This document shows positions 1 through 7,660 of a DNA stretch of 10,796 nucleotides, in pieces. Under the pieces are notes generated by a model. The model was not told where the DNA came from and did no database searches. It saw only the letters and a list, made by a program, of their open reading frames with translations. Made by a program: the position numbers and the translations under genes. Source of the DNA: Candidatus Endomicrobiellum dinenymphae (GTDB lineage Bacteria; Elusimicrobiota; Endomicrobiia; Endomicrobiales; Endomicrobiaceae); assembly GCA_020328135.1 (NCBI GenBank), contig JAIXNA010000017.1, forward strand, positions 1-10,796. Direction: 5' to 3'. The first letter of the stretch is position 1; each line of letters opens with the position of its first letter.

Positions 1-360
1 TTGCTGAAGCGCTGCCGATAGAAATGTTGTCGCTATTAATTTCAATATTAAATTCAACATCATTAAATTTTACTGTTTTAATATAGGCTGTTTTTGTATT
101 TAAAATCATCTTACAGTTATATTTAATGATGTTGAATTTAATATTGAAATTAATAGCGACAACATTTCTATCAGAAATTTTTGCTGAAGCGCTGCCGATA
201 GAAATGTTGTCGCTATTAATTTCAATATTAAATTCAACATCATTAAATATAACTGTAAGATGATTTTAAATACAAAAACAGCCTATATTAAAACAGTTAA
301 ATTTAATGATGTTGAATTTAATATTGAAATTAATAGCGACAACATTTCTATCGGCCGCTA
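1..360. repeat. Fold-back block of alternating forward and inverted copies of the tamB 3' region
   Basis: Arm A (17-68, 52 bp) is followed by spacer B (69-120, 52 bp) and the exact reverse complement of A (121-172). A 24-bp linker follows. Then come A again (197-248), B in inverted orientation (249-300) and inverted A again (301-352). A partial A (356-393) and forward B (394-445) then lead into normal tamB coding sequence. Bases 1-68 equal 181-248, and 121-172 equal 301-352, so the period is 180 bp. The copies of B differ at one base: T at 71, where the other two copies carry A on the same strand. Strand changes occur at short shared words (attta near 121, atc near 170, taaat near 244); the last, near 355, has almost none. 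All segments derive from one roughly 140-bp stretch of the tamB gene, which favours template switching (in vivo, or in whole-genome amplification or assembly) over a dedicated element. Confidence 0.9.
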
Positions 361-2852
361 TTAATTTCAATATTAAATTCAACATCATTAAATTTAACTG
401 TTTTAATATAGGCTGTTTTTGTATTTAAAATCATCTTACAGTTATATTTACCATCTTTGACGGAGATTGTTCCTTTACCTGAAAAACTTCCCTGCAAAGG
501 CGTTCTAAATCCCACAAACGCATTAATGATTTTTTCATCTAAATTATTAACTGTTAACAAAAATTCTTTACCATCTAAATACTTACCTTGCAACACGATA
601 TTCGAATTATCGACAGCAATCATACTCTTCTTAATATCTGCAACACCGTCAATATATTCCACGTTAGACAATAACGAAAAAGGCAAAGTAAAATATTTAC
701 CATCCATCACAGAAGCTGAAATTTTTATATTTGGATTGCTTACTTCGCCTGACAGTTGTATAGAAGAATTAAATAACCCTGATATATTTGGATAAACACC
801 TTGAATATTTACATTCGTAAAATCAATATTTCCTAATAATTTATCCTCTTTAAAATTTGCAGACAATAAAGCCTTTATACCACTATTTGATTTTAAATTA
901 AAGATTTCGAATCTCTTCATAGAGGCAATTACATCTGCAGAAATAGTACCAAGAGGCACGCCTGATACAAAAACTCCCGTACTTCTGATAACGCCATTAA
1001 TTTCATTGTTTTTGTCTATCTGCCCATGAAATTCCGTATGTCCGCTTATATTAGCCGCCCCGATGTTTATGTTCTTTAGATTAGCATAAATAGAAGAAGT
1101 TGGATTTGCCTGCGCAAAGCCAAATATCCCTGTTATATCAGCTAAAATTTCATTTGAGTTATTTACAACAATAAAACGCTTTATATTTGCTCTGCTAAGA
1201 GATATATTACCTTTAGCTTCAAACTTTTTAAATTTGTTATTGTATAATGTTCCGTCAAAAGCTTTTATATCGAATTCTGTTAGCGAATCTTTTTCATATT
1301 TTACCCGTACGTTTGCCATTCCTGAAATATTCCAATCAGAATGTCCGCACAAAAGCATCGCATTTGCAATGTCTATTCCAACAAACCTTAAATCCATTGA
1401 AATTATTTTTCGGTTTTTTAGAACAGAGTTGAAAGCAATCGAATTATCATCTTTATAAAAATTCAAAACATACATGTCATTATTTCTGACTATGCTGCCT
1501 AAGATGTTTACGTTATTCATACCTGAATTTCTAAAATTTTTACATGAAAAATCAATTTGTCCGTCAACTTCGTCTATACTGCCAGAAACATTAACAACTC
1601 CCTTAGCGTCTCTATCAATAAAAGGAATTAATGGAATGTCCGAAATATTAACGTTTTTTATATCAGCTGAAATAGCGCCTGTTTTAATATCGCCTTTGAC
1701 TGTTCCTACAACTTTATTAGCCACTATAAGTTTTTCCTCATGTTTCCCACAGCCTGCATAAACAATTTCTATTTTTTTATCCGATCCGTATGCGCAAGAT
1801 ACATTATGTATACCATCGCTATTTTTTTCGCCTAACAAATTGAAAGTTCCTTTTTTGACGCCAAAAACAATTAAATTTGCTACGCTTAATTCAAGTTTCC
1901 CAATATTATTTTGCCCTTTAAAATCTAATCGGAGATCTCCGCATAATCCCTTATTAATTTTTGAAATATCAATTCTTGACTTGGCTTGAGTGGTAATGTT
2001 ATTCGATGAACAGTAAAACTTAAAATCTCCAAAATTTCCAGTTAAACTTATATTGTATTCGCCTGAAGATTTAAAAAAAGAACACGTCGATCCGCTTAAA
2101 CTGAATCCATTGTATTTTAATTTTTCTATTGCGATATTTTGCATTGTGTCAAAAGAGGCAAAATTAATTGTGCCTTCTGCTTTTACCGATATATTCGCTT
2201 TATTTTTTGCATTAAAAAACAATGTTGTGTTAAAAAGATTTTCTGATGTTCTCGTAGATTGAGAACTAACCTTAATAGGAACATCCGCAACGTACAAGAT
2301 TGAATCTAAAATAATTTTATCATGATTTATGACTATGTTCGTACCGATAATTTTTGCAAGTTCATATTTTTTCTTGATTACAAACTCATCTATATCAATT
2401 GTTATTTCGGATTTTGGAAAACTAACAAAAGATAAAGATTTTTTTTTATTCGCTTTTAAACTAGGGGCCGCGCGTTGTTTTTTAGCGTCGGTATCTAAAA
2501 AAATTTCTAACTTTGATATTTTAACTTTACTTATACAGCTTATAGGTGAATTAATGTGAGTGAAAAATCTCAAAGGATCGATTTTAAAAGTAATTTCATC
2601 GGCTGTTGCTACGTTATTATCCATTTTTAAATTTTTCAAAGTCAATTTAGAAGATGAAATGTAAAAATTATCGAACCGTATGATATATCCTGTTTTAGAA
2701 TGAATGTATTTTTGTATAATAGGCGCAAATATATGCGCTCTTGCGCAGTATAAAAAAATCAGTACAACTAAAGAAATAAGCATATATTTCAGAAATCTGC
2801 GCATGTATTTGCACCTTCGTGTATTTTTTGAGGATTTGGAAGTTTTTGACAA
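348..2852 (-). CDS. tamB: TamB/AsmA-like outer-membrane assembly protein, C-terminus lost at the left-end rearrangement
   Basis: TamB-type proteins are anchored in the inner membrane and span the periplasm as a long beta-rich groove. They work with Omp85-family partners in outer-membrane protein or lipid delivery. Here a short basic N-terminus is followed by one membrane segment (about residues 23-40). About 790 residues of repetitive, beta-rich, Asn/Ile/Ser-rich sequence follow, with recurring short units such as 'KLTLKNLKMDN' and 'GNIDFTNVNIQG', typical of AsmA/DUF490 proteins. The frame opens with TTG at 2852. ATG at 2804 (residue 17) has an AAGG 9 bases upstream and directly precedes the membrane anchor, so it is the likelier start. 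The frame ends at a TAG created by the fold-back junction. Without the junction it reads on through 'DNISIGSASAKISD', so the real protein is longer and the conserved C-terminal TamB domain is not in this window. It lies 29 bp after ilvE and is the last visible gene of the lysS operon. TamB rather than another AsmA-like protein is an inference from size and texture. Confidence 0.72.
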   Translation of the reverse strand: MSKTSKSSKNTRRCKYMRRFLKYMLISLVVLIFLYCARAHIFAPIIQKYIHSKTGYIIRFDNFYISSSKLTLKNLKMDNNVATADEITFKIDPLRFFTHINSPISCISKVKISKLEIFLDTDAKKQRAAPSLKANKKKSLSFVSFPKSEITIDIDEFVIKKKYELAKIIGTNIVINHDKIILDSILYVADVPIKVSSQSTRTSENLFNTTLFFNAKNKANISVKAEGTINFASFDTMQNIAIEKLKYNGFSLSGSTCSFFKSSGEYNISLTGNFGDFKFYCSSNNITTQAKSRIDISKINKGLCGDLRLDFKGQNNIGKLELSVANLIVFGVKKGTFNLLGEKNSDGIHNVSCAYGSDKKIEIVYAGCGKHEEKLIVANKVVGTVKGDIKTGAISADIKNVNISDIPLIPFIDRDAKGVVNVSGSIDEVDGQIDFSCKNFRNSGMNNVNILGSIVRNNDMYVLNFYKDDNSIAFNSVLKNRKIISMDLRFVGIDIANAMLLCGHSDWNISGMANVRVKYEKDSLTEFDIKAFDGTLYNNKFKKFEAKGNISLSRANIKRFIVVNNSNEILADITGIFGFAQANPTSSIYANLKNINIGAANISGHTEFHGQIDKNNEINGVIRSTGVFVSGVPLGTISADVIASMKRFEIFNLKSNSGIKALLSANFKEDKLLGNIDFTNVNIQGVYPNISGLFNSSIQLSGEVSNPNIKISASVMDGKYFTLPFSLLSNVEYIDGVADIKKSMIAVDNSNIVLQGKYLDGKEFLLTVNNLDEKIINAFVGFRTPLQGSFSGKGTISVKDGKYNCKMILNTKTAYIKTVKFNDVEFNIEINSGR
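2814..2817 (-). promoter_or_regulatory. Ribosome-binding site favouring an internal ATG start of tamB
   Basis: On the minus strand AAGG lies 9 bases before the ATG at 2802-2804. The upstream TTG at 2850-2852 has its best purine-rich match (AAGGAG at 2874-2879) about 21 bases away, which is too far for normal initiation. This supports starting the protein at residue 17 of the long frame. Confidence 0.5.
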
Positions 2853-2881
2853 GCAGAACCTATAGTCCTGCTTCTCCTTGA

Positions 2882-3757
2882 TTATTTAATGGGCGTGCCG
2901 GTTAGTCTTGTAAGATTTTTAAATTCTTTTATAAGTTTTAATGTAATTTTACCGGGCTTACCATCTGCAATTTGACGTGAATCAGCCGCTATTACAGGTA
3001 TTACCTCGGCTGCCGTACCCGTTAAAAAACACTCGTCTGCAGTATAAACATCATACGTGCTTAGACGTCCTTCTTTCACCTGAATCTTCAATTTATTCTT
3101 CGCAAGCTCCATAATTGCATCCCTAGTTATTCCGACCAATGCACCTTCTGCCCCAGAAGGAGTATAAAGAATTTCGTTCTTAATAAGGAAAATATTGTCC
3201 CCTGTGCATTCAACCACATATCCTTCTGAATTTAACATTATAGCTTCCATAACTCCACTTCTTACAGCCTCCATTTTAGCAAGTATGTTGTTCAAATAAT
3301 TGAGCGATTTAACATTAGGACTCAAGGAATCTTGTCTTATTCTTCTGGTTGAAACAGTAACCACTTCCATACCATTTTCATAAAGCTCTTCAGAGTACAT
3401 CGAAATATTATCCGCAATAACAACCACAGTTGGCGGCTTTGTACAATTTCTCGGATCAAGTCCCAAATCTCCGCGACCTCTTGTAATTATAAGTCTTATA
3501 TATGCGTCAGAAAGTTTGTTTGCTAAAAGAGTTTTTATCACTGCCTTTTCTATATCTTTTTGCTGCATTGGAATTGTAAGATTAATAGCCTTTGCAGAAG
3601 CCAAAAGCCTGTCAAGATGTTCCTTTAATCTAAAAATTCGTCCGTTGTATGCCCTTATACCTTCAAAAATACCATCTCCGTATAAGAAACCGTGATCAAA
3701 CACAGAAATTTTCGCATCCTCGTTTTCAACAAGTTTTCCATCAAGATAAATCTTCAT
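2882..3757 (-). CDS. ilvE: Branched-chain amino-acid aminotransferase (class IV PLP enzyme)
   Basis: The enzyme transfers the amino group between glutamate and the 2-oxo acids of valine, leucine and isoleucine, in the cytoplasm, using pyridoxal phosphate. The 291-residue length matches the compact IlvE/DAAT fold-type IV family. The N-terminus carries the family start 'FDHGFLYGDGIFEGIR' (residues 20-35). Lys150 in 'NVKSLNYLNN' is the expected Schiff-base lysine. 'ECTGDNIF' (183-190) contains the conserved glutamate near the PLP, and 'TGTAAEVIPV' (246-255) is the C-terminal cofactor and substrate loop. ATG at 3757 has a strong AAGGAG site 6 bases upstream. It starts 29 bp after lolD and is followed 29 bp later by the longest tamB frame. 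Related class IV enzymes (D-amino-acid aminotransferase, aminodeoxychorismate lyase) share the fold, but the TGTAAEV loop and the spacing of motifs fit IlvE best. Confidence 0.88.
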   Translation of the reverse strand: MKIYLDGKLVENEDAKISVFDHGFLYGDGIFEGIRAYNGRIFRLKEHLDRLLASAKAINLTIPMQQKDIEKAVIKTLLANKLSDAYIRLIITRGRGDLGLDPRNCTKPPTVVVIADNISMYSEELYENGMEVVTVSTRRIRQDSLSPNVKSLNYLNNILAKMEAVRSGVMEAIMLNSEGYVVECTGDNIFLIKNEILYTPSGAEGALVGITRDAIMELAKNKLKIQVKEGRLSTYDVYTADECFLTGTAAEVIPVIAADSRQIADGKPGKITLKLIKEFKNLTRLTGTPIK

Positions 3758-3763
3758 CCTGCT

Positions 3764-3769
3764 CTCCTT
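3764..3769 (-). promoter_or_regulatory. Strong ribosome-binding site of ilvE
   Basis: AAGGAG on the minus strand, 6 bases before the ilvE ATG, in the 29-bp gap after lolD. It fixes the ilvE start and suggests independent, efficient initiation within the operon. Confidence 0.7.
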
Positions 3770-3786
3770 AATAGATTATTCTACCA

Positions 3787-4440
3787 TCAGTCATTTGTCA
3801 TTTTTATTATTTTGTCAGCTTTAGCCGCAAGATATTCGTTGTGCGTAACAAGAATCAGCGTCGAGCCAGCTTCTTGGGCGTTTGTAAACAATAACTTCTC
3901 TATCTCAAGACCTGCAGTTCTGTCTAAATTACCGGTAGGTTCGTCTGCGAAAATTATTTTAGGATCATTAATTAACGCTCTTGCGAGCGCCGCTCTTTGC
4001 TGTTCTCCCCCGGATAGTTCATTGGGAAAATGGTTCTGTCTATTCAGAAGCCCAACTTTCTTTAAAATGTCTTGAGCCTGTTCAAATTTTGCATTCTTGT
4101 CATCCCACACAGGAATAAGAATATTTTCCAAAACGTTAAAATCAGGCATAAGATAATGGAATTGAAAAACAAACCCTATATTTTTTTTTCTCATATCGCA
4201 TAAATATTTATCGTTCTCAGAAAAACAGTCAATGTCATCTATATAAACCTTCCCTGATGTCGGTCTATCCATTAGTCCTAAAATATGAATTAATGTACTT
4301 TTGCCCACGCCTGACGGACCAGTCAAAGCAATCTTAAGTCCGGATGGTATTTCAATTTGTATATTTTTTAATACTTCGACATCAGGCGAGTTTTTTTTCT
4401 TATAATTTTTACTTAAATTTTCAGCTTTTATATTCATCAT
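3787..4440 (-). CDS. lolD: Lipoprotein-releasing ABC transporter, ATP-binding subunit
   Basis: LolD powers the release of outer-membrane lipoproteins from the inner membrane to the periplasmic carrier LolA. It works with the permease encoded just upstream. All ABC ATPase motifs are present: Walker A 'GPSGVGKST' (41-49), Q-loop Gln93 in 'FVFQFHYLMPDFNVLENI', signature 'LSGGEQQR' (142-149), Walker B 'IIFADE' (162-167) followed by the D-loop 'GNLD', and the switch histidine His200 in 'LVTHNE'. The 217-residue length is normal for the MacB/LolD family. The first ATG overlaps the lolC stop as ATGA, which suggests translational coupling. A second ATG follows at once and is better spaced (8 rather than 5 bases) from an AAGG, so the protein may begin one residue later. 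MacB-like efflux ATPases are close relatives; pairing with a LolC/E-type permease decides for LolD. Confidence 0.92.
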   Translation of the reverse strand: MMNIKAENLSKNYKKKNSPDVEVLKNIQIEIPSGLKIALTGPSGVGKSTLIHILGLMDRPTSGKVYIDDIDCFSENDKYLCDMRKKNIGFVFQFHYLMPDFNVLENILIPVWDDKNAKFEQAQDILKKVGLLNRQNHFPNELSGGEQQRAALARALINDPKIIFADEPTGNLDRTAGLEIEKLLFTNAQEAGSTLILVTHNEYLAAKADKIIKMTND

Positions 4441-5666
4441 CCGTACCTTATTGCTTCAAGAGGATCAAGTTTTGAAACCTGATACGCCGGATAAATCCCC
4501 GCTATCGCGGTGATAACAAACGCGCTTAAAGCAACCATCGCTATATCTGTGGGAATTATTGCGACAGGGAGTTTATCTACATAATAAACGCCTTGAGGCA
4601 GTTTAAATATATCAAAATATTTTAATACAGCGCTTATAGCTAATCCTAGCATAATACCGAGAATAGTACCAATCAACCCAACAACAAGACCCTCATAAAA
4701 AAATACCTTGGCAATAGAAAATTTTGTGAAACCCATAGCGGACATTATGCCTATTTCTTTTGATTTTTGAACGCTTAAAAGCAACAGATTAGAAATAATG
4801 TTAGATGCAGCGACAAGAATTATAAGCCCTAAAATAATAAACATCATAATTTTTTCAAGCTTAAGAGCGGAAAGAAGATTTTTACTCATCTCAATCCAAG
4901 CTTTTGCCCTGTACGGATAAGATATTTTTTTTTGCAATTGTCCGGCAGTTGTAACAGCCGTATCAAAATTATTTGTATGAACATCAATACCAGTTGCGGC
5001 CTCAGGTATAGCAAACAATTTCTGCCCCTCGTCCAAATCAATAAAACCAAGAGAAGAATCAAAATCATACATTCCGGATTGTATTAAAGCTGCAACAGTA
5101 AACTTATACATCTTAGGTATATTACCAAAACTGCCCGGAAACATTAAAATTACCTGATCCCCTGCGCTTGCATCAATGCTTTTTGCAAGCTCGCTTCCCA
5201 AAATAATCGCTCTTTCCCCAATTTTTTTATCATCAAAACCCATATCTGACATTGTTATTTGTTTTGAAAAGTTTAGAATGGCATTTTCTTTTGCATAATC
5301 TATTGCTTTTATTACTATACCGGTTGAAGATGCGGACTCAAAACCTCTGATAACGCCTTGCTTGCGTATGAACGGAGAAACGCTTACTACAGATTTATTT
5401 GTTTTGATTTTATTTTCAATTGAAACATAATCTTTAAACGATTCTCCGTCAATCCTTGTAACAACTATGTGCGACTGTATCCCTAAAATTTTACTTCTTA
5501 TATCATTTTGAAAACCGCTCATGATTGCAAGCGTTATAACGAGAGCCGATACTCCCAAAGTAGTACCGCCTATAGCAATAAAAGTAGTGATCAACGAAAA
5601 AAAACCTTTTTTTCTCGCTTTTAAATATCTCAGCGCCACAAAAAATTCAACAGACATCATACTCAT
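4437..5666 (-). CDS. lolC: Lipoprotein-releasing system transmembrane protein, LolC/LolE family
   Basis: This inner-membrane permease extracts mature lipoproteins together with LolD. The 409-residue length and layout are those of the LolC/LolE family. The start 'FFVALRYLKARKKGFFSLIT' (8-27) leads into the first membrane helix (about 25-49). A periplasmic MacB-like domain (about 50-270) follows, then three C-terminal FtsX-type helices (about 273-298, 321-349 and 368-392). It ends with the family signature 'DPLEAIRYG'. The loop 'SKEIGIMSAMGFTKFSI' after helix 2 is the usual contact with LolD. The gene starts 5 bp after the lysS stop. Possible starts are the ATGs at 5666, 5660 and 5657; the AAGG at 5670-5673 is 9 bases from the one at 5660, so that start is likelier. 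Only one such permease is seen here, so it may act as a homodimer, as in bacteria with a single LolC/E protein. LolC versus LolE cannot be decided. Confidence 0.9.
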   Translation of the reverse strand: MSMMSVEFFVALRYLKARKKGFFSLITTFIAIGGTTLGVSALVITLAIMSGFQNDIRSKILGIQSHIVVTRIDGESFKDYVSIENKIKTNKSVVSVSPFIRKQGVIRGFESASSTGIVIKAIDYAKENAILNFSKQITMSDMGFDDKKIGERAIILGSELAKSIDASAGDQVILMFPGSFGNIPKMYKFTVAALIQSGMYDFDSSLGFIDLDEGQKLFAIPEAATGIDVHTNNFDTAVTTAGQLQKKISYPYRAKAWIEMSKNLLSALKLEKIMMFIILGLIILVAASNIISNLLLLSVQKSKEIGIMSAMGFTKFSIAKVFFYEGLVVGLIGTILGIMLGLAISAVLKYFDIFKLPQGVYYVDKLPVAIIPTDIAMVALSAFVITAIAGIYPAYQVSKLDPLEAIRYG

Positions 5667-5669
5667 AAA

Positions 5670-5673
5670 CCTT
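5670..5673 (-). promoter_or_regulatory. Ribosome-binding site of lolC overlapping the lysS stop codon
   Basis: AAGG on the minus strand overlaps the lysS TAA. Spacing is 3 bases to the ATG at 5666, 9 to the ATG at 5660 and 12 to the ATG at 5657, which favours the middle one. The overlap suggests that lolC translation is coupled to lysS. Confidence 0.5.
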
Positions 5674-7153
5674 ATTCGGGCCTCATTGCAGGAAATGTTA
5701 TAACTTCTCTAATAGACTCTACTCCGGTTAAAACCATGACAAGTCTGTCTATACCTATTCCTAAACCGCCAGTCGGAGGAAGACCTTGTTCAAGCGCAAA
5801 AATAAAATCTTCATCGTATGGCATCACTTCGTCGTCGCCCTTCTTTTTGGCTTCCATCTGCTGCACGAATCTTATTTTTTGCAACTCAGGATCGTTGAGC
5901 TCGGAATAAGCATTGCCTATTTCCATTCCATTAATGTAAAGCTCAAAACGTTCCGCTATTTCAGGTCTATCGAATTTAACCTTTGAAAGCGGAGAATAAA
6001 CAGCAGGATAATCTATAACAAAAGTAGGATCTTTTAAATTGGGCACAACTTTCTCATCAAAAAGCTGATCTAGAATCTTCTTATCGGTTGCATTTTTCGG
6101 CAAATCGAGATTTAAATGTTTTACTTGATCAAACATTTTCCCGCTTTCAATGTAAGGAAGCAATTCAAGTCCTACGTATTCTTTTATCAAATCAAACATT
6201 TTTGCCCTTCTAAATTCTAAATTTATAGAAGTCCCTATTTTCTCTGCTGCAGCCTTAATTAATGTCTCCGTAATATCCATCACGTCATTATAATCTGAAT
6301 AGGCTTGATAAAGTTCCAACATAGTAAATTCAGGATTATGGTTCTTATCTATGCCTTCATTTCTAAAATTTCTTCCTATTTCAAAAACTCTATCCATTCC
6401 GCCCACAACAAGACGCTTTAAAAAAAGTTCCGGTGCTATTCTTAAAAATAAATCTATATTCAAAGCATTGTGATGCGTTACAAAAGGTCTTGCATTTGCT
6501 CCTCCGGCAAGAGACTGCAGCATTGGTGTTTCTACCTCTATAAAACCAAGATCTTCCAACTTGTGTCTTATAGCAGAAATAATCATACTCCTCTTTATAA
6601 ACACATCCTTTACATCGCTGTTTGCAATTAAATCTAAATATCTTTGCCTATATCTTGTTTCCGTATCTTTAAGTCCGTGCCACTTCTCAGGAAGAGATCT
6701 AAACGCTTTTGTGAGCATAGTCCAACTTTCAACCATTATGCTAAGTTCATTTGTTTTAGTTCTAAAAGGAATTCCATTTACAGCTATAATATCGGAAGTA
6801 TCAACCATATTTTTGAAAAGCTTATATTGGTCTGCCCCTACTTTATCCGCTCTGACATATATTTGAATTTTTGCATACCCATCTCTTATATCCAAGAAAG
6901 CCGCTTTACCCATATTTCTGTAAGTCATAACTCTTCCTGCAGCTTTAACTTTTACATCGGCAACTTGTTCTTTTTCAAGATTAATAAACTCTCTTTGTAT
7001 ATCGGCATTATTTTTATCTAAAGCATATTTTGCAGGATAAGGATTTATCCCGACGCTTACAAAATCTCTAGCTTTTTGCCTTCTCTGCTGAACGATTTGC
7101 TCGATAGGGGTTGACTGTTGTTCTTGTGGTTGCCCTAGTTCTTTCCTTTCCAT
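5672..7153 (-). CDS. lysS: Lysyl-tRNA synthetase, class II
   Basis: It charges tRNA-Lys with lysine in the cytoplasm. The 493-residue length is typical of bacterial LysS. An N-terminal OB-fold anticodon-binding domain (about 65-145, with '[20 protein letters not shown]') precedes the class II catalytic core. Motif 1 is '[10 protein letters not shown]' (203-212). Motif 2 runs from 'FRNEGID' to 'PEFTMLE' (263-280). Motif 3 is '[15 protein letters not shown]' (462-476), with the ATP-binding arginine at 470. The lysine-pocket stretch '[14 protein letters not shown]' (408-421) is also intact. The N-terminal 25 residues are Gln-rich and variable, as is common. ATG at 7153 has a GGAGG site 11 bases upstream. 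It is the first gene of a minus-strand operon (lysS-lolC-lolD-ilvE-tamB). Synteny of lysS with lolC and lolD is also known from other diderm bacteria. Confidence 0.96.
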   Translation of the reverse strand: MERKELGQPQEQQSTPIEQIVQQRRQKARDFVSVGINPYPAKYALDKNNADIQREFINLEKEQVADVKVKAAGRVMTYRNMGKAAFLDIRDGYAKIQIYVRADKVGADQYKLFKNMVDTSDIIAVNGIPFRTKTNELSIMVESWTMLTKAFRSLPEKWHGLKDTETRYRQRYLDLIANSDVKDVFIKRSMIISAIRHKLEDLGFIEVETPMLQSLAGGANARPFVTHHNALNIDLFLRIAPELFLKRLVVGGMDRVFEIGRNFRNEGIDKNHNPEFTMLELYQAYSDYNDVMDITETLIKAAAEKIGTSINLEFRRAKMFDLIKEYVGLELLPYIESGKMFDQVKHLNLDLPKNATDKKILDQLFDEKVVPNLKDPTFVIDYPAVYSPLSKVKFDRPEIAERFELYINGMEIGNAYSELNDPELQKIRFVQQMEAKKKGDDEVMPYDEDFIFALEQGLPPTGGLGIGIDRLVMVLTGVESIREVITFPAMRPE

Positions 7154-7164
7154 TTATTGTAATT

Positions 7165-7169
7165 CCTCC
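7165..7169 (-). promoter_or_regulatory. Ribosome-binding site of lysS next to the inverted-repeat element
   Basis: GGAGG on the minus strand lies 11 bases before the lysS ATG. The terminal inverted repeat of the 7172-7316 element begins 2 bases further upstream, so the whole visible lysS leader apart from this site consists of that element. Confidence 0.75.
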
Positions 7170-7171
7170 AC

Positions 7172-7316
7172 TATAGTCAAATCGCTTTAGGTTGCGCTAT
7201 AGTTAAGGGCGCTCAAATTTAAATACCTCGTCAGGCTGCGCCTGCCGCCACCTTCTTTTGTAAAAAGGGGAATTCACTACAAATATAGCGGCGCAACCTA
7301 AAGCTATTTGACTATA
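7172..7316. mobile_element. 145-bp MITE-like element with 26-bp terminal inverted repeats
   Basis: The left arm at 7172-7197 and the right arm at 7291-7316 are inverted copies that match at 25 of 26 positions; the outermost part reads TATAGTCAAAT. The pairing continues imperfectly inward (TATAG against TATAT after a 2-base offset). The interior is more GC-rich than the flanks and contains a GGCTGCGCCTGCC palindrome-like stretch. If the element ends at TAGTCAAAT, both ends are flanked by TA, as expected for a TA target duplication of IS630/mariner-type transposases; this is an inference from one copy. No reading frame of note lies inside. RNA from either strand would form a long hairpin directly before the lysS ribosome-binding site. 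Other copies in the genome would be needed to prove mobility. Confidence 0.6.
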
Positions 7317-7376
7317 TACGCGCAAGACTTACGACACTGTCGCGTCGCCGCTAATACATCTGCGACTACGTATATC
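7317..7376. other. GC-richer palindromic spacer flanking the MITE-like element
   Basis: Arms ATATACG (7314-7320) and CGTATAT (7369-7375) enclose about 48 bases that hold further small stems: CGACA/TGTCG around 7337 and GTCGC/GCGAC at 7344-7348 and 7362-7366. Base composition differs from the AT-rich DNA to the right (7377-7440). It may belong to the same composite repeat as 7172-7316. I see no tRNA, frame or known riboswitch in it. Confidence 0.35.
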
Positions 7377-7439
7377 AAATTGTATCATTTTTTGAAATAC
7401 AGTCAAAATAATAAATTTGATTTTTCGTTTAAAAATCAA

Positions 7440-7660
7440 TCAGTTTTTTCCTATTACCAATTTTGATGGACTAGACATATTTGAAGGGATTTCAAGAATT
7501 GAAACTGCATTGCGCGCAGAAAGCGCCACTTCAAAAGGTTTCAACGATTTTATAATTTTTATAATTTTATTTTCTTTATCCAAATAAACAATATCCAAAT
7601 TAAATCGCATAAAAAAGTATGCTCCGATTTACAATTAGTAAACAAGGGCGCGTGAGTTGT
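7440..7660 (-). pseudogene. DUF192 family protein remnant with a frameshift in a T run
   Basis: The open part (7610 down to the TGA at 7440) encodes 'MRFNLDIVYLDKENKIIKI', then 'LKPFEVALSARNAVSILEIP' and a short tail. This matches the C-terminal two thirds of DUF192, a small protein family of unknown function with the consensus MRFPIDVVFLDKDGKV...LKP...A..VLELP. Just upstream, in another frame, 'TNCKSEHTFL' matches the preceding DUF192 block (C.SIHTFFM). The two frames meet in a run of six T (7611-7616 on the coding strand); one added base would restore HTFFMRF. No start codon or N-terminal part remains beyond about 7660. It is therefore a decayed and truncated gene, with the reservation that the T-run length could be a sequencing error. 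Confidence 0.65.

Noticed and set aside
1-360. CRISPR array or tandem satellite
   Set aside because: Repeat units alternate in orientation, are pieces of tamB coding sequence, and there are no unique spacers between constant direct repeats.
457-2559. Several plus-strand open frames opposite tamB
   Set aside because: They have no ribosome-binding sites or protein-like composition and mirror the codon structure of the minus-strand gene.
4886-5068. Small minus-strand frame inside lolC
   Set aside because: It is out of frame with an intact, motif-complete lolC and has no own initiation signal.
6561-7021. Plus-strand frames of about 100 codons opposite lysS
   Set aside because: They are antisense to the conserved lysS sequence and show no family features.
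7154-7182. Minus-strand promoter TTGACT...TACAAT before lysS
   Set aside because: The spacing is only 13 bases, and a transcript starting there would lose the ribosome-binding site.
7317-7376. tRNA or structured RNA gene in the GC-richer spacer
   Set aside because: The stems are short and do not form a cloverleaf; no TTCGA-type T loop or acceptor pairing is seen.
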